Assembly: GCF_004358165.1 (NCBI RefSeq)
Contig: NZ_SMTG01000002.1
Coordinates: forward strand, 186,001-250,000
Direction: 5' to 3'
Length of the DNA: 64,000 nucleotides
From: Luteimonas terrae
GTDB taxonomy: Bacteria; Pseudomonadota; Gammaproteobacteria; Xanthomonadales; Xanthomonadaceae
In this document: one piece after another, positions 8,512 to 19,201 of the stretch
Layout: each line of letters starts with the position of its first letter
Numbering within the stretch: position 1 is the stretch's first letter
Notes under the pieces: model-generated
The model's input: only the letters and a program-made list of their open reading frames with translations
Databases searched by the model: none
What the model was told of the DNA's origin: nothing
Made by a program: the position numbers and the translations under genes

Positions 8512-9939
8512 ATGCGCATCCGGGGGATCAACCTGTCTCAGGCCGTGCTGGCGATCGCCCTGGTCGCCGCGCTGTGCTGGAATTTCGCCTACGGCGCAGA
8601 GCTGCGCGGGGTGGATGTCCGCGCCGGCGCCACCGGCACCCGCGCCGAGCTCAAGCTCGACACGCGCGCCGAATACACCCTCATTTCGCTCGCCAATCCC
8701 GCCCGGCTGGTCGTCGATTTCCCCGGCACGCGTCTGCGTGGCGGGGCGCTGCCGGCCGGCGGCGGTGTCATCACCGCGGTGCGCAGCGGTCAGCCGGTCG
8801 CCGGCACCACCCGCATCGTGTTCGACCTCGCCTCGTCGGTGAAGGCCATGCCGCCGCGGATCGAGGACGGTCCCGACGGCGCGACGCTGGTCATCGAGTG
8901 GCCCGGCGATGCAGCCGGCGATCCGATCGCACGGATCGCCGCGGGCAATACCGCAGGCGCATCGGCCGCGGCGCCGACCGCACCGCTACCCAATCCCGCC
9001 GTCGCGTCCAACGATGCGACTTCGCGCCTGATTTCGAGCATGGGCACTGCCCCGACGTCGCCGACACCGCCGGTCGCCGCGCCGGACGCGCAGGCGTCGA
9101 CGCCTGCACCGACGCCGGTCGCGCCGCCGCCCGCGCAGCGCGAAGTCACGCCCGCGCAGCAGGTGCCCATGCCGGCCGCGATCGGGCCGGGCATGCGTCC
9201 GCTGGTGATCGCCATCGACCCCGGCCACGGTGGCCGAGATCCCGGTGCGATCGGGCCAGCCGGCACGCACGAGAAGAACGTCGTCCTGGCGATCGCCCGC
9301 GAGCTGGCGCGCCAGATCAATGCCACGCCGGGCATGCGCGCGCATCTGGTGCGTGAGAACGACAGTTTCATCGAGCTGCCGCAGCGTGCGCTGCGCGCGC
9401 GGCGCGCCAAGGCCGACATGTTCGTCTCGATCCACGCCGACGCGGCGCACAACCGGGCGGCCTACGGCTCGTCGGTCTACACGCTGTCCACGCGCGGCGC
9501 ATCCTCGCAGCAGGCGCGCTGGCTGGCGGACCGCGAGAACAGCGCCGACCTGGTCGGCGGTGTGTCGCTGTCGCGCGACACGCTGTCGAACGTGCTGCTG
9601 GAAATGGCCCAGAGCGGCCACATGCGCGCCTCGCAGGACGCGGCCACGCACGTGCTGGCCGGCCTGCGCCACGTGGGCAAGACGCACAAGTCGAACGTCG
9701 AGTACGCGAACTTCTCGGTGCTGCGCAACGCCGACATGCCCGCGATGCTGGTCGAAACCGGCTTCATCTCCAATCCCGAGGAAGAGCGCCGTCTGCTCGA
9801 TCCGGCGCACCAGCGGCGTCTGGCGACCGCGGTGCTCAACGGCATCAACACGTACTTCACCGCGCAGCCGCCGCCGGGCACGCTGTATGCCGCGCGCGCG
9901 GCCGCCTCGGCGGCCAACGGTTCGGGCGGCAGCCCCTGA
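8512..9939 (+). CDS. amiC: N-acetylmuramoyl-L-alanine amidase, AmiC/AmiB type
   Basis: Periplasmic zinc amidase that cuts septal murein to separate daughter cells. A signal peptide covers about residues 1-29 (hydrophobic 10-23). An AMIN domain spans roughly 30-130, then a Pro/Ala-rich linker to about 228, then the Amidase_3 domain. Zinc ligands His239, Glu254 and His308 and the catalytic Glu415 in LVETGFISNPEEE are all present. ATG 8512 fits the signal peptide. In E. coli the amidase in this position between tsaE and mutL is AmiB; AmiB and AmiC cannot be told apart from sequence alone, so the symbol is tentative. No LysM repeat is seen at the C terminus. Confidence 0.92.
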   Translation: MRIRGINLSQAVLAIALVAALCWNFAYGAELRGVDVRAGATGTRAELKLDTRAEYTLISLANPARLVVDFPGTRLRGGALPAGGGVITAVRSGQPVAGTTRIVFDLASSVKAMPPRIEDGPDGATLVIEWPGDAAGDPIARIAAGNTAGASAAAPTAPLPNPAVASNDATSRLISSMGTAPTSPTPPVAAPDAQASTPAPTPVAPPPAQREVTPAQQVPMPAAIGPGMRPLVIAIDPGHGGRDPGAIGPAGTHEKNVVLAIARELARQINATPGMRAHLVRENDSFIELPQRALRARRAKADMFVSIHADAAHNRAAYGSSVYTLSTRGASSQQARWLADRENSADLVGGVSLSRDTLSNVLLEMAQSGHMRASQDAATHVLAGLRHVGKTHKSNVEYANFSVLRNADMPAMLVETGFISNPEEERRLLDPAHQRRLATAVLNGINTYFTAQPPPGTLYAARAAASAANGSGGSP

Positions 9940-10019
9940 CACCACCGGCCAGGCTTCATGCGAGCCGGTATCATCAGCACTGATTCCTGCCGCGACGCGC
10001 CCGCGTCGCCGATGCCCAC

Positions 10020-11849
10020 GTGCCGATCCGCCAGCTGCCCGACATCCTCGTCAACCAGATCGCCGCCGGCGAGGTGGTCGAACGGCCCGCGTCCGTGGTC
10101 AAGGAACTCGTCGAGAACGCGCTCGACGCCGGCGCGCTGCGCGTCGACATCGATCTGGAAGAGGGTGGCGTCCGCCTGATCCGCATCCGCGACGACGGCA
10201 GCGGTATTCCGCCGGAAGAACTGCCGCTCGCGGTTTCCCGGCATGCCACCAGCAAGATCGGCTCGCTCGATGACCTGGAAGCCGTCGCCACGCTCGGCTT
10301 CCGCGGCGAAGCCTTGCCGTCGATCGCATCGGTGAGCCGGTTCTCGCTGGCCTCGCGCCGCGAGGACGATGCGCACGGCTCGGTGCTGGATGTGGATGGC
10401 GGGCGCGTCGGTATCGTCGCGCCCAAGCCGCACCCGCGTGGCACGACCGTCGAAGTGCGCGACCTGTTCTACAACGTGCCGGCGCGACGCAAGTTCCTGC
10501 GCGCCGAGCGCACCGAGCTCGGCCACATCGAGGAATGGCTGCGCGCGCTGGCGCTGGTGCGACCGGACGTCGAGCTGCGCGTCAGTCACAACGGCAAGCC
10601 GTCGCGGCGCTACAAGGGCGACGAGGATCTGTTCTCCGGCGCGCGTCTGGTCGAAACCCTGGGCCGCGAGTTCGCCGATGCCGCGCTGCGCGTCGAACAT
10701 GCTGCCGCAGGTCTGCGTCTGCACGGCTGGATCGCGAAACCGTCGTACTCGCGCGCCAGCGCCGACCAGCAGTATCTCTACGTCAACGGTCGCGCGGTGC
10801 GTGACCGCAGTGTGGCGCATGCGGTGAAGCAGGCCTTCGCCGATGTGATGTATCACGGTCGTCAGCCGGCCTATGTGCTGTTCCTCGAACTCGACCCGAC
10901 CCGCGTCGACGTCAACGTGCACCCGGCCAAGCACGAAGTGCGATTCCGCGATGCGCGCCTGATCCACGATTTCGTCTATCGCACGCTGCACGAGGCGCTG
11001 GCCGATACACGCGCCGGGCAGGCGGGCGAACTCGCGGCTGCGTCGCCGTCGGATGCATTCACCGCATCGCCGGCGTCGCCGTCGATGCCGGCCTGGTCGC
11101 GATCGATGCCGCAGCCGCATCTGGCCTTGCGCGTCGACGAGGCGCGCGCGGGCTATGCCGCGTTGTACGGCGCGCCGCCGGCGCAGGCTGCCGGGCACCA
11201 CGACGCCTTCGCGCCGCCGCCGATGTCGCCGCCGGATGCGGCCGTGGACGATGCCGGCGCGCTGGTGCCACCGCTCGGGTATGCGGTCGCGCAATTGCAC
11301 GGCATCTACATCCTCAGCCAGGCCGCCGACGGCATGATCGTCGTCGACATGCACGCCGCGCACGAGCGCATCGGCTACGAGAAGCTCAAGACCGCGCACG
11401 ATGGCGAGGGCGTGCGCACGCAGCCGCTGCTGGTGCCGCAGACCGTGGCGGTGTCCGAACGCGAGGCCGATGTGGCCGAGGCCGAATCGGCGACGCTCGC
11501 CGAACTCGGCTTCGAGGTCACGCGCACCGGGCCGCAGTCGCTGATGCTGCGCGGTGTTCCGGCGTTGCTCGCGCATGGCGACACCGAGGCGCTGCTGCGC
11601 GACGTGCTGGCCGACCTGCGTGAGCACGGCGAAAGCCTGCGCGTGCGTTCGGCGCGCGACGAACTGTTGTCGACGATGGCCTGCCATGGCGCGGTGCGCG
11701 CCAACCGGCGCCTGACGCTGCACGAGATGAACGCCCTGTTGCGCCAGATGGAGGCGACCGAACGCTCCGGCCAGTGCAATCATGGCCGTCCGACGTGGGC
11801 GCATTTTCCGCTCGCCGAGATCGACCGCTGGTTCCTGCGAGGACGCTGA
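10020..11849 (+). CDS. mutL: DNA mismatch repair protein MutL
   Basis: Links MutS mismatch recognition to strand removal. The 609-residue protein starts at GTG 10020, which begins the invariant N terminus; an ATG eight bases earlier is in another frame. GHKL ATPase motifs are intact ([38 protein letters not shown]). A linker of low complexity covers roughly 335-425. The C-terminal part has [12 protein letters not shown] at 443-454, which fits the endonuclease motif DxHAx2Ex4E, and a CNHGRPT motif near 588. E. coli MutL lacks this because MutH does the nicking; this one probably nicks DNA itself. A TATCAT hexamer at 9969 may be its -10 box. Confidence 0.96.
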   Translation: MPIRQLPDILVNQIAAGEVVERPASVVKELVENALDAGALRVDIDLEEGGVRLIRIRDDGSGIPPEELPLAVSRHATSKIGSLDDLEAVATLGFRGEALPSIASVSRFSLASRREDDAHGSVLDVDGGRVGIVAPKPHPRGTTVEVRDLFYNVPARRKFLRAERTELGHIEEWLRALALVRPDVELRVSHNGKPSRRYKGDEDLFSGARLVETLGREFADAALRVEHAAAGLRLHGWIAKPSYSRASADQQYLYVNGRAVRDRSVAHAVKQAFADVMYHGRQPAYVLFLELDPTRVDVNVHPAKHEVRFRDARLIHDFVYRTLHEALADTRAGQAGELAAASPSDAFTASPASPSMPAWSRSMPQPHLALRVDEARAGYAALYGAPPAQAAGHHDAFAPPPMSPPDAAVDDAGALVPPLGYAVAQLHGIYILSQAADGMIVVDMHAAHERIGYEKLKTAHDGEGVRTQPLLVPQTVAVSEREADVAEAESATLAELGFEVTRTGPQSLMLRGVPALLAHGDTEALLRDVLADLREHGESLRVRSARDELLSTMACHGAVRANRRLTLHEMNALLRQMEATERSGQCNHGRPTWAHFPLAEIDRWFLRGR

Positions 11850-11850
11850 C

Positions 11851-12798
11851 ATGCCGCATTGGCGCCACTGCTTGACGATCGGACTGGTGGCGCTGCTCGT
11901 CGCCTGCGGCGAGACCGCCGACAACGAGGATCCGTATGCACGTGCCGAGGCGGCAAGGCTCGACGCCGCATTCGCGGCGGAAACGCGCAGCTGGCAGGAG
12001 CAGCGACAGGCGCGACTGGTCGCCCCCGACGGCTGGACCAGCCTGATCGGACTGCATCGGATCGAACTCAAGTCGCACTTCATCGGCAGCGGCGCGCGCA
12101 GCGGCATCCGGTTGGCGATGGGCCCGGAGAAGCTCGGGCTGCTGCAGTCCGGCGACGGCGCGTACTGGTTCACGCCCGAGCGCGGCGTCGCCGTGACGCT
12201 TGACGGCCAGCCGGTGCGCGGCCGCGTGCGCCTGCGCAGCGATGCCGACACGACGCCCGGCACGCTCGGCTTCGACGACGGCAAGGGCGCGCTCTCGGTC
12301 ATCGAGCGCGGTGGCAGCGCCTTCGTGCGTGCGCGGCATGAAGATGCGCCCTCGCGACTGCGTTTCGGTGGCATCGAGTACTGGCCTACCGCGCGCGACT
12401 GGCAGGTCGAGGCCACGTTCGCACCGGCCGCCGCGGGTGCGACGCTGCCGATCGCCAATATCCTGGGCATGGTCGAGGACACACCGACGCCGGGACAGGT
12501 GGCATTCGAGCGCGAAGGCACGCGCTACACGCTGGACGCACTCGACGGTGGCGACGGCACGCTGTTCCTGATCTTTGCCGACCGCACCAGCGGCCATGGC
12601 AGCTACAGCGCCGGCCGCTATCTCGATGCGCCCGCGCCGGGTGCCGACGGCCGACTGCGCCTCGACTTCAACCGCGCCTACAACCCGCCGTGCGCGTTCA
12701 CCGCCTACGCGACCTGTCCGCTGCCGCCAGCCAACAACCGCCTCGATCTCGCCGTGCCGGCGGGCGAAAAGGCCTATCGCAAGCCGGCGATCGCATGA
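11851..12798 (+). CDS. DUF1684 family lipoprotein
   Basis: Function unknown. Begins with a lipoprotein signal (lipobox LVAC, Cys19) and continues as a 315-residue protein matching the DUF1684 family: PDGWTSLIGLHRI after a charged helix, LRFGGIEYWP in the middle, and the C-terminal block RLRLDFNRAYNPPCAFTAYATCPLPP, here split as seen around residues 267-292. Predicted to be anchored in a membrane facing the periplasm. ATG 11851 directly follows the mutL stop; it may be translated from the mutL message. A TraB/GumN gene follows after 29 bases. No catalytic residues can be named. Confidence 0.85.
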   Translation: MPHWRHCLTIGLVALLVACGETADNEDPYARAEAARLDAAFAAETRSWQEQRQARLVAPDGWTSLIGLHRIELKSHFIGSGARSGIRLAMGPEKLGLLQSGDGAYWFTPERGVAVTLDGQPVRGRVRLRSDADTTPGTLGFDDGKGALSVIERGGSAFVRARHEDAPSRLRFGGIEYWPTARDWQVEATFAPAAAGATLPIANILGMVEDTPTPGQVAFEREGTRYTLDALDGGDGTLFLIFADRTSGHGSYSAGRYLDAPAPGADGRLRLDFNRAYNPPCAFTAYATCPLPPANNRLDLAVPAGEKAYRKPAIA

Positions 12799-12827
12799 CC
12801 CCGTTTCTCGACTAGGACCGCTTCCGC

Positions 12828-13913
12828 ATGCGTCGACTCGTGTCGTTCCGTTTCCTTCGTACCGCCGTACTGATCACCGGTTTGTTCGCGGGCGGCGCCG
12901 TCCACGCCGACCCGCCGCTGGAAGCGCCCGCCACATTGACCTCGCCGGCGATCCTGCCCGCCGATGGCGCGCAGATCTCGCCGGCGATCGGCTACGGCGC
13001 GCTCGCGCCCGCCCCGGTGCCGCTGCTGTGGCGTGTCAGCGGCGAACATGGCGCGCTGTATCTGCTGGGCTCGTTCCATTTCCTCACGCCCGACGATTAT
13101 CCGTTGTCGCAGGATGTGGCCGCCGTGGTCTCGGGTGCAGGCGAAGTGGTGTTCGAACTCGCGCCCGAAGAACTGCATTCGCCCACGCTCGGTCTGCAGA
13201 TGATGCAGGCCGGTCTGCGGACCGACGGCAGCCGGCTCGACGACGAGTTGCCGCCGCAGACGGCGGAAGCGCTCCGCATCTGGGCGGCGGCGAATGCGGA
13301 TGCGTTGAAGGCGGCGGGCGGCGCGTCGAGCCTGCAGTTGTTCGAACCGTGGTTCGTCTCGCTGATGGTGACCACGACCGAGCTCGGCCGTTACGGGTTG
13401 CAGGCACAGCTGGGCATGGATGCGCAGCTCGCGCGCCAGGCGCAGGCTGCCGCCACGCCGACCGCCGGCCTGGAGTCCGCGGCGCAGCAGATCGGATTCC
13501 TCGACGGCATGGGGCGTCTGGAACAGGCGGAGATGCTGCAGGACGCGCTCGACCAGGCCGGCGCCGGTCCCGATTCGATCCGCAAGCTGCACGACACCTG
13601 GCGCGCCGGCGACGCGGACCGCCTGTGGCAGGACATGGGCGTGGAGATGTCGGCGCGTTTCCCCGCGCTGTACGCGCGCATCAATACCGAACGCAACGAT
13701 GCCTGGCTGCCCAAGCTCGAGCAGATGCTGCAGCAGCCGGGCGACATCCTCGTCGTCGTCGGTGCGCTGCACCTGATCGGACCGGACGGCGTGGTGGGCA
13801 AGCTGGCCGCGAAGGGATACACGGTGGAACGCGTGTGCTCGACCTGTGCGCCGACAGCCACGACGCCTGCGGGCACAGCAGTCCCGGCGGCCGAGCCGGC
13901 ACCGGTCGACTGA
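12828..13913 (+). CDS. TraB/GumN family protein
   Basis: Member of the TraB/PrgY/GumN superfamily, suggested to be metal-dependent peptidases related to Tiki. The protein has 361 residues with a signal peptide to about residue 27. The family's GxxH motif is GSFHFL (His84), and the second conserved motif is GALHLIGPDGVV near 308-319. GumN is the Xanthomonas gum-cluster relative, but no gum genes are near. The C-terminal tail is Ala/Pro/Thr rich with CSTC, possibly a disulfide. Ends six bases before the end of the convergent ferredoxin gene. Family is sure, function is not. Confidence 0.87.
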   Translation: MRRLVSFRFLRTAVLITGLFAGGAVHADPPLEAPATLTSPAILPADGAQISPAIGYGALAPAPVPLLWRVSGEHGALYLLGSFHFLTPDDYPLSQDVAAVVSGAGEVVFELAPEELHSPTLGLQMMQAGLRTDGSRLDDELPPQTAEALRIWAAANADALKAAGGASSLQLFEPWFVSLMVTTTELGRYGLQAQLGMDAQLARQAQAAATPTAGLESAAQQIGFLDGMGRLEQAEMLQDALDQAGAGPDSIRKLHDTWRAGDADRLWQDMGVEMSARFPALYARINTERNDAWLPKLEQMLQQPGDILVVVGALHLIGPDGVVGKLAAKGYTVERVCSTCAPTATTPAGTAVPAAEPAPVD

Positions 13914-13919
13914 GGCCGG

Positions 13920-14330
13920 CTAGGCGGCGACCATCTCGATGCAGTCCACCGGACATGCGGGCACGCACAGCTCGCAACCGGTGCAGGCGTCGACGAGCAC
14001 GGTGTGCATCAGCTTCGAGCCGCCGACGATCGCATCGACCGGGCAGGCCTGGATGCACTTGGTGCAGCCGATGCAGTCGGCTTCGATGACGAACGCGACG
14101 GGAGGCACGTCATGGTGCGCGCCGCGCGTGCGGTCGAAGGGCAGCGCTGCAGTGTCGAGCGCGCGCGCGAGCATGCGGGCGCCCGCATCGCCTCCGGGCG
14201 GACAGCGATCGACGTCCGCGTCGCCCGACGCCATCGCCTCGGCATAAGGGCGGCATCCGGTGAAGCCGCACTGGCCGCATTGGGTCTGCGGCAGGAGGCG
14301 GTCGAGGCGTTCGACGAGCGGAGCTGGCAT
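13920..14330 (-). CDS. rsxB: RsxB/RnfB-like ferredoxin
   Basis: Iron-sulfur electron carrier. The 136 residues contain an RnfB-type Fe-S domain (Cys18, Cys21, Cys26, Cys43 in [16 protein letters not shown] and DRCPPGG) followed by two ferredoxin motifs, [12 protein letters not shown] and [12 protein letters not shown]. RnfB proteins usually start with a membrane helix, missing here, and no other rnf/rsx gene is next to it, so it may not belong to an Rnf complex. It lies 38 bases after metG on the same strand. The symbol follows common annotation of the family and is tentative. Confidence 0.8.
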   Translation of the reverse strand: MPAPLVERLDRLLPQTQCGQCGFTGCRPYAEAMASGDADVDRCPPGGDAGARMLARALDTAALPFDRTRGAHHDVPPVAFVIEADCIGCTKCIQACPVDAIVGGSKLMHTVLVDACTGCELCVPACPVDCIEMVAA

Positions 14331-14368
14331 GCGTGTCGACGATGCGCGTATTGCGACAGAGCAGCGGA

Positions 14369-16441
14369 TCAGCGCACCGGCATCCCCGGCTGCGCGGTGG
14401 CGTCGGCGTCGAGCAGCGCGAGCGCGCCGCCGTCGAAGCCGGCCGACAGGATCATGCCTTCGCTCAAACCGAAGCGCATCTTGCGCGGCGCGAGATTGGC
14501 GATGAACACGACGTTACGGCCGACGAGCTGTTCCGGCGCGCCGTAGCTGGCGCGGATGCCGGAGAAGATCTGGCGCATGCCGAGATCGCCGGCGTCGAGT
14601 TCGAAGCGCAGCAGCTTGTCCGAACCTTCGACGAAATCACAGGCGACGACCTTGCCGATGCGCAGGTCGAGCTTGGCGAAGTCGTCGATCGTGATGTGGG
14701 ACGGCGCGTCGGAATCCGCCGTCTTCGCAGATGCCGCAGGCGCTGCCTCCACCGGCTTCTTTGCGGTGGCAGGGGCGGCCGGCGCAGCGGCGAGCGTGTC
14801 CTTGGAGGCGTCGGTCATGGCGTCGATCTGCTTGGAGTCGATTCGGGTGAAGAGCGGAGCGTACGGCTGGATGACGTGGCCGAGCAGCGGGGCGTCGAGC
14901 GCGGACCACGTCGGTGCCGGCGCGTCGAAGAAATCATCGACATCGCGCGCCACGCGCGGCAGCACCGGGCGCAAGGCGGTCGCCAGCACGCGGAACAGGT
15001 TCAGCCCCTGCGTGCAGACGGCCTGCAGTTCGGAATCGGCGCCGTCCTGCTTGGCGATCACCCATGGTTTGCGTTCGTCGATGTAGCGGTTGGCCTCGTC
15101 GGCCAGCGCCATCACCTGGCGCAGCACGCTGGCCGGTTCGTTGCGCGCATACGACTCGCGGATCGGTGCGAGTGCGTCGACGAAGCGCGCGTAGGTATCG
15201 GGCTCCGGCAATGCATCGGCGAGACGGCCCTCGAAGCGCTTGCCGATGAAGCCGGCGCAGCGGCTGGCGAGGTTCACCAGTTTGCCGACGACGTCGCTGT
15301 TCACGCGCGCGATGAAATCACCGAGGTTGAGATCGAGATCGTCGACGCCACCCGAGGATTTTGCCGCGAAGTAGTAGCGCAATGCCTCGGGATCCAGGCC
15401 CTGATCCAGATACGTGCGCGCCATGACGAAGGTGCCGCGCGACTTCGACATCTTCGCGCCGTCGACGGTCAGATAGCCGTTGACGTGCAGACGCGTCGGC
15501 GCGCGCAGGCCGGCACCGTGCAGCATCGCCGGCCAGAACAGGCCGTGGAAGTTGACGATGTCCTTGCCGATGAAGTGGTGCAGCTCCGCGCCGGTGTCGG
15601 GCGACAGCCAGGCATCGAAGTCGAGCCCTTCGCGCGCGCACAGCGCCTTGAAGCTGCTCAGGTATCCGATCGGCGCGTCGAGCCAGACGTAGAAGAACTT
15701 GCCCGGATGCCCGGGAATCTCGAAACCGAAGTAGGGCGCATCGCGCGAAATGTCCCATGCGCGCAGGCCGCCATCGCCATCGAGCCACTCGGCCAGCTTG
15801 GCCTTGACGCCGGACACGGCGACATCCCCGGCCAGCCACTCGCGCAGGAACGCTTCGAAGTGGCCGAGCTCGAAGAAAAAGTGCTCCGACTCGCGGACTT
15901 CCGGCGTCGCACCACTGACCACCGACACCGGATCGATCAGATCGCTCGGCGAATAGGTCGCGCCGCAGTGCTCGCAGTTGTCGCCGTACTGGTCCGGCGT
16001 GCCGCATTTCGGACAGGTGCCCTTGACGTAACGGTCGGGCAGGAACATGCCGCGCACCGGGTCGAACAGCTGCGCGACATCGCGACGCGCGATGTGCCCG
16101 CCCGCGTCGAGGCGCGCGTAGATGGTCTCGACCATCTCGCGGTTGCCCGGCGAATTGGTCGAGTCGTAATGATCGAAATCGACGCCGAACGCCGCGAAGT
16201 CGCGCTCGTGCCCGGCCTGGATGCCGGCGATGAAGTCTTCCGGCGTCGCGCCGGCCTTCTCGGCCGCCAGCATGATTGGCGTGCCGTGCGTATCGTCGGC
16301 GCAGACGAATCGCGCCGTGTCCCCGTCCATGCGCCGCGCCCGCACCCAGATGTCGGCCTGGATGTAGCCGACCAGATGGCCGAGATGCAGCGGCCCGTTG
16401 GCGTAGGGCAGGGCGGTGGTGACGAGCAGGGTGCGCGACAT
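14369..16441 (-). CDS. metG: Methionyl-tRNA synthetase
   Basis: Charges tRNA-Met. The 690 residues are a full-length enzyme: HIGH motif as HLGH at 19-22, a zinc knuckle with CPKCG and CEHCG near 145-165, the KMSKS motif within [10 protein letters not shown] near 340, and a C-terminal tRNA-binding domain after an Ala/Pro linker near 560-585, starting at [17 protein letters not shown] 16441 matches the family N terminus. In E. coli metG faces mrp directly; here about 6.2 kb of other genes intervene. Confidence 0.97.
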   Translation of the reverse strand: MSRTLLVTTALPYANGPLHLGHLVGYIQADIWVRARRMDGDTARFVCADDTHGTPIMLAAEKAGATPEDFIAGIQAGHERDFAAFGVDFDHYDSTNSPGNREMVETIYARLDAGGHIARRDVAQLFDPVRGMFLPDRYVKGTCPKCGTPDQYGDNCEHCGATYSPSDLIDPVSVVSGATPEVRESEHFFFELGHFEAFLREWLAGDVAVSGVKAKLAEWLDGDGGLRAWDISRDAPYFGFEIPGHPGKFFYVWLDAPIGYLSSFKALCAREGLDFDAWLSPDTGAELHHFIGKDIVNFHGLFWPAMLHGAGLRAPTRLHVNGYLTVDGAKMSKSRGTFVMARTYLDQGLDPEALRYYFAAKSSGGVDDLDLNLGDFIARVNSDVVGKLVNLASRCAGFIGKRFEGRLADALPEPDTYARFVDALAPIRESYARNEPASVLRQVMALADEANRYIDERKPWVIAKQDGADSELQAVCTQGLNLFRVLATALRPVLPRVARDVDDFFDAPAPTWSALDAPLLGHVIQPYAPLFTRIDSKQIDAMTDASKDTLAAAPAAPATAKKPVEAAPAASAKTADSDAPSHITIDDFAKLDLRIGKVVACDFVEGSDKLLRFELDAGDLGMRQIFSGIRASYGAPEQLVGRNVVFIANLAPRKMRFGLSEGMILSAGFDGGALALLDADATAQPGMPVR

Positions 16442-16529
16442 GGGGCGGGGCTTTGGAGCGGGCGGGGCGGGATTATCGCATGCGGTCCGAGAGTCGCCCG
16501 ACGCTTGCCGGGCTCAGGGTCGGAAACGA

Positions 16530-16552
16530 AAAAGGCCCGGCAGTGCCGGGCC
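16530..16552 (-). terminator. Rho-independent terminator of the DUF2147 gene
   Basis: A stem GGCCCGG/CCGGGCC (16534-16540 with 16546-16552, loop 5) is followed on the minus strand by a U tract from the A run at 16530-16533. It lies 27 bases after the stop of the DUF2147 gene. Confidence 0.75.
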
Positions 16553-16578
16553 CGTTCTTCGAACGATTTCCTCAAAGG

Positions 16579-17019
16579 TCACTCGCGTTGCCAGACCTGC
16601 TCGCGGCAGATGAAGGCAATGCAACCCGAGACCCCGATGCGGTTGGCATCGAGCATCTTCGCCTTGGACTTGTACGTCTTGCCATTGGCCGGGTCGAGAA
16701 TCGTACCGCCCGACCACTCGCTGCCGTTGGGCTTCAGATCCCACAGAATGGTCATGCCCGTGATCGGCTGGTTGCGCCGGTTGCCGGTGCACTTGTCGCA
16801 GACCGGGTTCGGCCCCCGCTCGGAGTGCAGGACCTGCGCCACGCGACCGCTCAGCGTGCCGTTGGCGGCCTGGGTGATCTCGACGATGGACTTCACCCGC
16901 CCGGTCTCGTCGTCGATGGTCTTCCAGCGGCCGACGGGCGACTGGGCCGAGGCCACCATTGAGGCCAGCATCATAGGGGCGAAAAACAGGAGAAGTGATT
17001 TTTTCTTACGCATAGTCAT
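16579..17019 (-). CDS. DUF2147 family secreted protein
   Basis: Small exported protein of unknown function. With the ATG at 17019 it has 146 residues; a second in-frame ATG at 17013 is equally possible, since GGAGG lies four bases before the first and ten before the second. A signal peptide ends near ASAQS. The mature part starts with SPVGRWKTIDDETG and has the DUF2147 pattern ending in GSEWSGGTILDPANGKTYKSK and IGVSGCIAF. Cys residues in PVCDKC could pair. It has its own terminator and the base composition is lower in GC than metG beside it. Confidence 0.82.
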   Translation of the reverse strand: MTMRKKKSLLLFFAPMMLASMVASAQSPVGRWKTIDDETGRVKSIVEITQAANGTLSGRVAQVLHSERGPNPVCDKCTGNRRNQPITGMTILWDLKPNGSEWSGGTILDPANGKTYKSKAKMLDANRIGVSGCIAFICREQVWQRE

Positions 17020-17113
17020 ATTCCCTCCCAAGGGATGTGGCCTTTGCACACCGGCCTTATAACGCAACTCGCGACGCGCAGGACTCGCCACGTGTCTATC
17101 GCAAGACAGACGT

Positions 17114-19153
17114 TCAGAGACCCTGGCCGCCGCAACCGCCGCCCAGGTAGTCATCGATGATCTTCAACTGCTCGGTCATGATCGCGCGAGTCCACGCCGG
17201 ACCATGTGCGTAATCTGCAATCTCGTGGTACTCAACGTCCTGACCGGACTGCTTCGCCCGCGCCACGAACCATTCTGACTGCTCGATCGGCACCGTCTGA
17301 TCGCGCACGCCGTGATAGACCATGATCGGAATCTGAATGTTCGCCGCCTGTGTCAACGGACTCAGGCCTTTGACGGTCGGTGCCTGAGCCTGACGGAAGA
17401 AGGGGTTGGTGTAGAACCGTGCCCAAATCCGTTCGATGTCGGAAACGCCCGCACCCGCGATCGCGCATTTGTAATGTCCGTTGGGGCGGACTGCGGCCGC
17501 GAAAGCGGAGTAACCGCCGTACGAATATCCGAACATGGCGATCCGTTTGGCCTGGGCGATTCCCTGATCGACGAGCCACTTCGCGCCATCGTCCTTGTCG
17601 TCCTGCATCTTCTGGCCCCACTCGGTATCACCGGCCATCCAGAGCTTGCGACCCCATCCATCCGACCCGCGAAATTGCGGGCGCAGCACAACCTTGCAGC
17701 GGGATGCCATCAAGGGCACCCACATAGAGCCGTCAAAATCGATTGAGTCGCGAGACCACGGGCCCCCATGGGGATGGACGACCGCCGGCAGCGGTCCAGT
17801 CCCGCAGAGCTCTGGATCGGGCCTGGTGAGGAATGCCGGGATCTGGAGGCCGTCGCGTGCCGCGTAATACACCAGCTCGGTCTGGCCGAGCGCGCGGGTG
17901 TCCAGCTCGGGATATGCCTTGGCGAGCAGCGAAAGCTGACCGTTGCGGAAGAGGTAGTACTCCGGCGGCGCAGATGCACCACTGACCATCAAAAGTACGG
18001 TAGAGAAATCGGGCGTGAAGCCCGTAATGCGATAGTCCTTCTGGGCCGGGTATTCAATCGTTGCGCGATCCGACGTTGCCGGGTCTACGAGCTCCAGTGC
18101 GGCGTTTGTGATGCCGAGCGCCTGCCGAAGACCCGCGTCCAGGGAGCGCATCTGCGGCGATGTCCATTCGACGTCGTCGCCGCGTGGCCCCTCGTAACCG
18201 AGCCCGAGGATCGCGCCGAAGCCGCTGCCCGCACTGCGGTAGGGATTCACCAGCACACGATTCGCGTTGAAGAACTTGTGTTCGAACAGCACTTCCTTGC
18301 GCTGCTTGGATGCGATGTCGTATTCGTAGATGACCGACTTGTCCCGGCCTTCATTGCTTTCGATGAACGCGATATTCGGATCGCTGCTGAACCCGATGAT
18401 CTGGGTCTGATCCCGATTTTTCACGTACGAGCGAAAGTGTTCTTCCCATGCGTTGCTCTGCGGATTCCGGAACTCGGCCGCGATGTAAGCGCCCACGCTG
18501 TCGACGTTCGTCTTCAGCCGTGCCCGGAGTTCACCATCAAGATCGGCGACGTAACCGGCGACGTTTTCGCCCGAAATCTGCACGCGCACCGAAGAGTAAT
18601 TGCGCAGATCGACGCGGTAGACATCGCCCGCATTACTGCCGACATTGTTGACCACAAGAATGTGGTGGGAATCGTTGGGAAGGCTATCGAGCACCGTCGG
18701 GCTGACGCGGGCCTGCATCAGTTCCTCGGCACGACTGGTCGCGCGGGGCAGTGTGAGCGGCTCCTTCCAGTCTCTGCCCTGGAGGTCCGTGATCATCAAT
18801 TTGTTGAGGAACGTTCGGGTCACACGATCGGTACGCAGGTCGAAAGGCTGCCAGAACGAGACCGCTAGCCGATCGTTCTTGATGAAAGACACGCCCGTGA
18901 TCTTCATGCGGTTCGAGCCAATCAGAGTAGGCGCCTCGTTCAGCGCGTCCGTCCTCCAGACCGCGATTACACGCTCTTCGCCATCTGCGCGCAGCGCTGC
19001 GATGTGTTGACCATCCGGAGACAGGGTAAAGCCGGAGAATTGGGCGAACGCGCCGAGTTGCTGGACGCTCGGAACCTCAGGGGCAGAAGCCTGAGTGGGT
19101 TGCGCGAGCGCGAGAGAGGAGGCGATCGAGAGAGCAAAGAGTATCGATTTCAC
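17114..19153 (-). CDS. S9-family (prolyl oligopeptidase-like) serine peptidase, exported
   Basis: Predicted periplasmic peptidase acting on short peptides. A signal peptide (about residues 1-23, ending QASA) precedes an irregular beta-propeller-like region and a C-terminal alpha/beta hydrolase. The triad is visible: Ser544 in FGYSYGGY, Asp618 in GVRDQTVP and His650 in YAHGPAW. The oxyanion-region HPHGGPW is also present. The start is GTG 19153; a nearby ATG is out of frame. It has 679 residues. GC is clearly lower than in the genes on either side (55% in a hand-counted 60-base line at 18301). A TonB-dependent receptor lies upstream on the same strand, ended by its own terminator, so the two may be functionally paired rather than cotranscribed. 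Confidence 0.88.
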   Translation of the reverse strand: MKSILFALSIASSLALAQPTQASAPEVPSVQQLGAFAQFSGFTLSPDGQHIAALRADGEERVIAVWRTDALNEAPTLIGSNRMKITGVSFIKNDRLAVSFWQPFDLRTDRVTRTFLNKLMITDLQGRDWKEPLTLPRATSRAEELMQARVSPTVLDSLPNDSHHILVVNNVGSNAGDVYRVDLRNYSSVRVQISGENVAGYVADLDGELRARLKTNVDSVGAYIAAEFRNPQSNAWEEHFRSYVKNRDQTQIIGFSSDPNIAFIESNEGRDKSVIYEYDIASKQRKEVLFEHKFFNANRVLVNPYRSAGSGFGAILGLGYEGPRGDDVEWTSPQMRSLDAGLRQALGITNAALELVDPATSDRATIEYPAQKDYRITGFTPDFSTVLLMVSGASAPPEYYLFRNGQLSLLAKAYPELDTRALGQTELVYYAARDGLQIPAFLTRPDPELCGTGPLPAVVHPHGGPWSRDSIDFDGSMWVPLMASRCKVVLRPQFRGSDGWGRKLWMAGDTEWGQKMQDDKDDGAKWLVDQGIAQAKRIAMFGYSYGGYSAFAAAVRPNGHYKCAIAGAGVSDIERIWARFYTNPFFRQAQAPTVKGLSPLTQAANIQIPIMVYHGVRDQTVPIEQSEWFVARAKQSGQDVEYHEIADYAHGPAWTRAIMTEQLKIIDDYLGGGCGGQGL

Positions 19154-19201
19154 TGGTCTTCATCCGTTTGGTCAGTGCTTGATCGAGCGTAGCGCATCGA
19201 G

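Noticed and set aside
9477-12521. A 1014-codon minus-strand open frame opposite amiC, mutL and the DUF1684 gene
   Set aside because: Same reason: antisense shadow of three well-supported genes, no family motif, low-complexity Arg/Gln/His composition.
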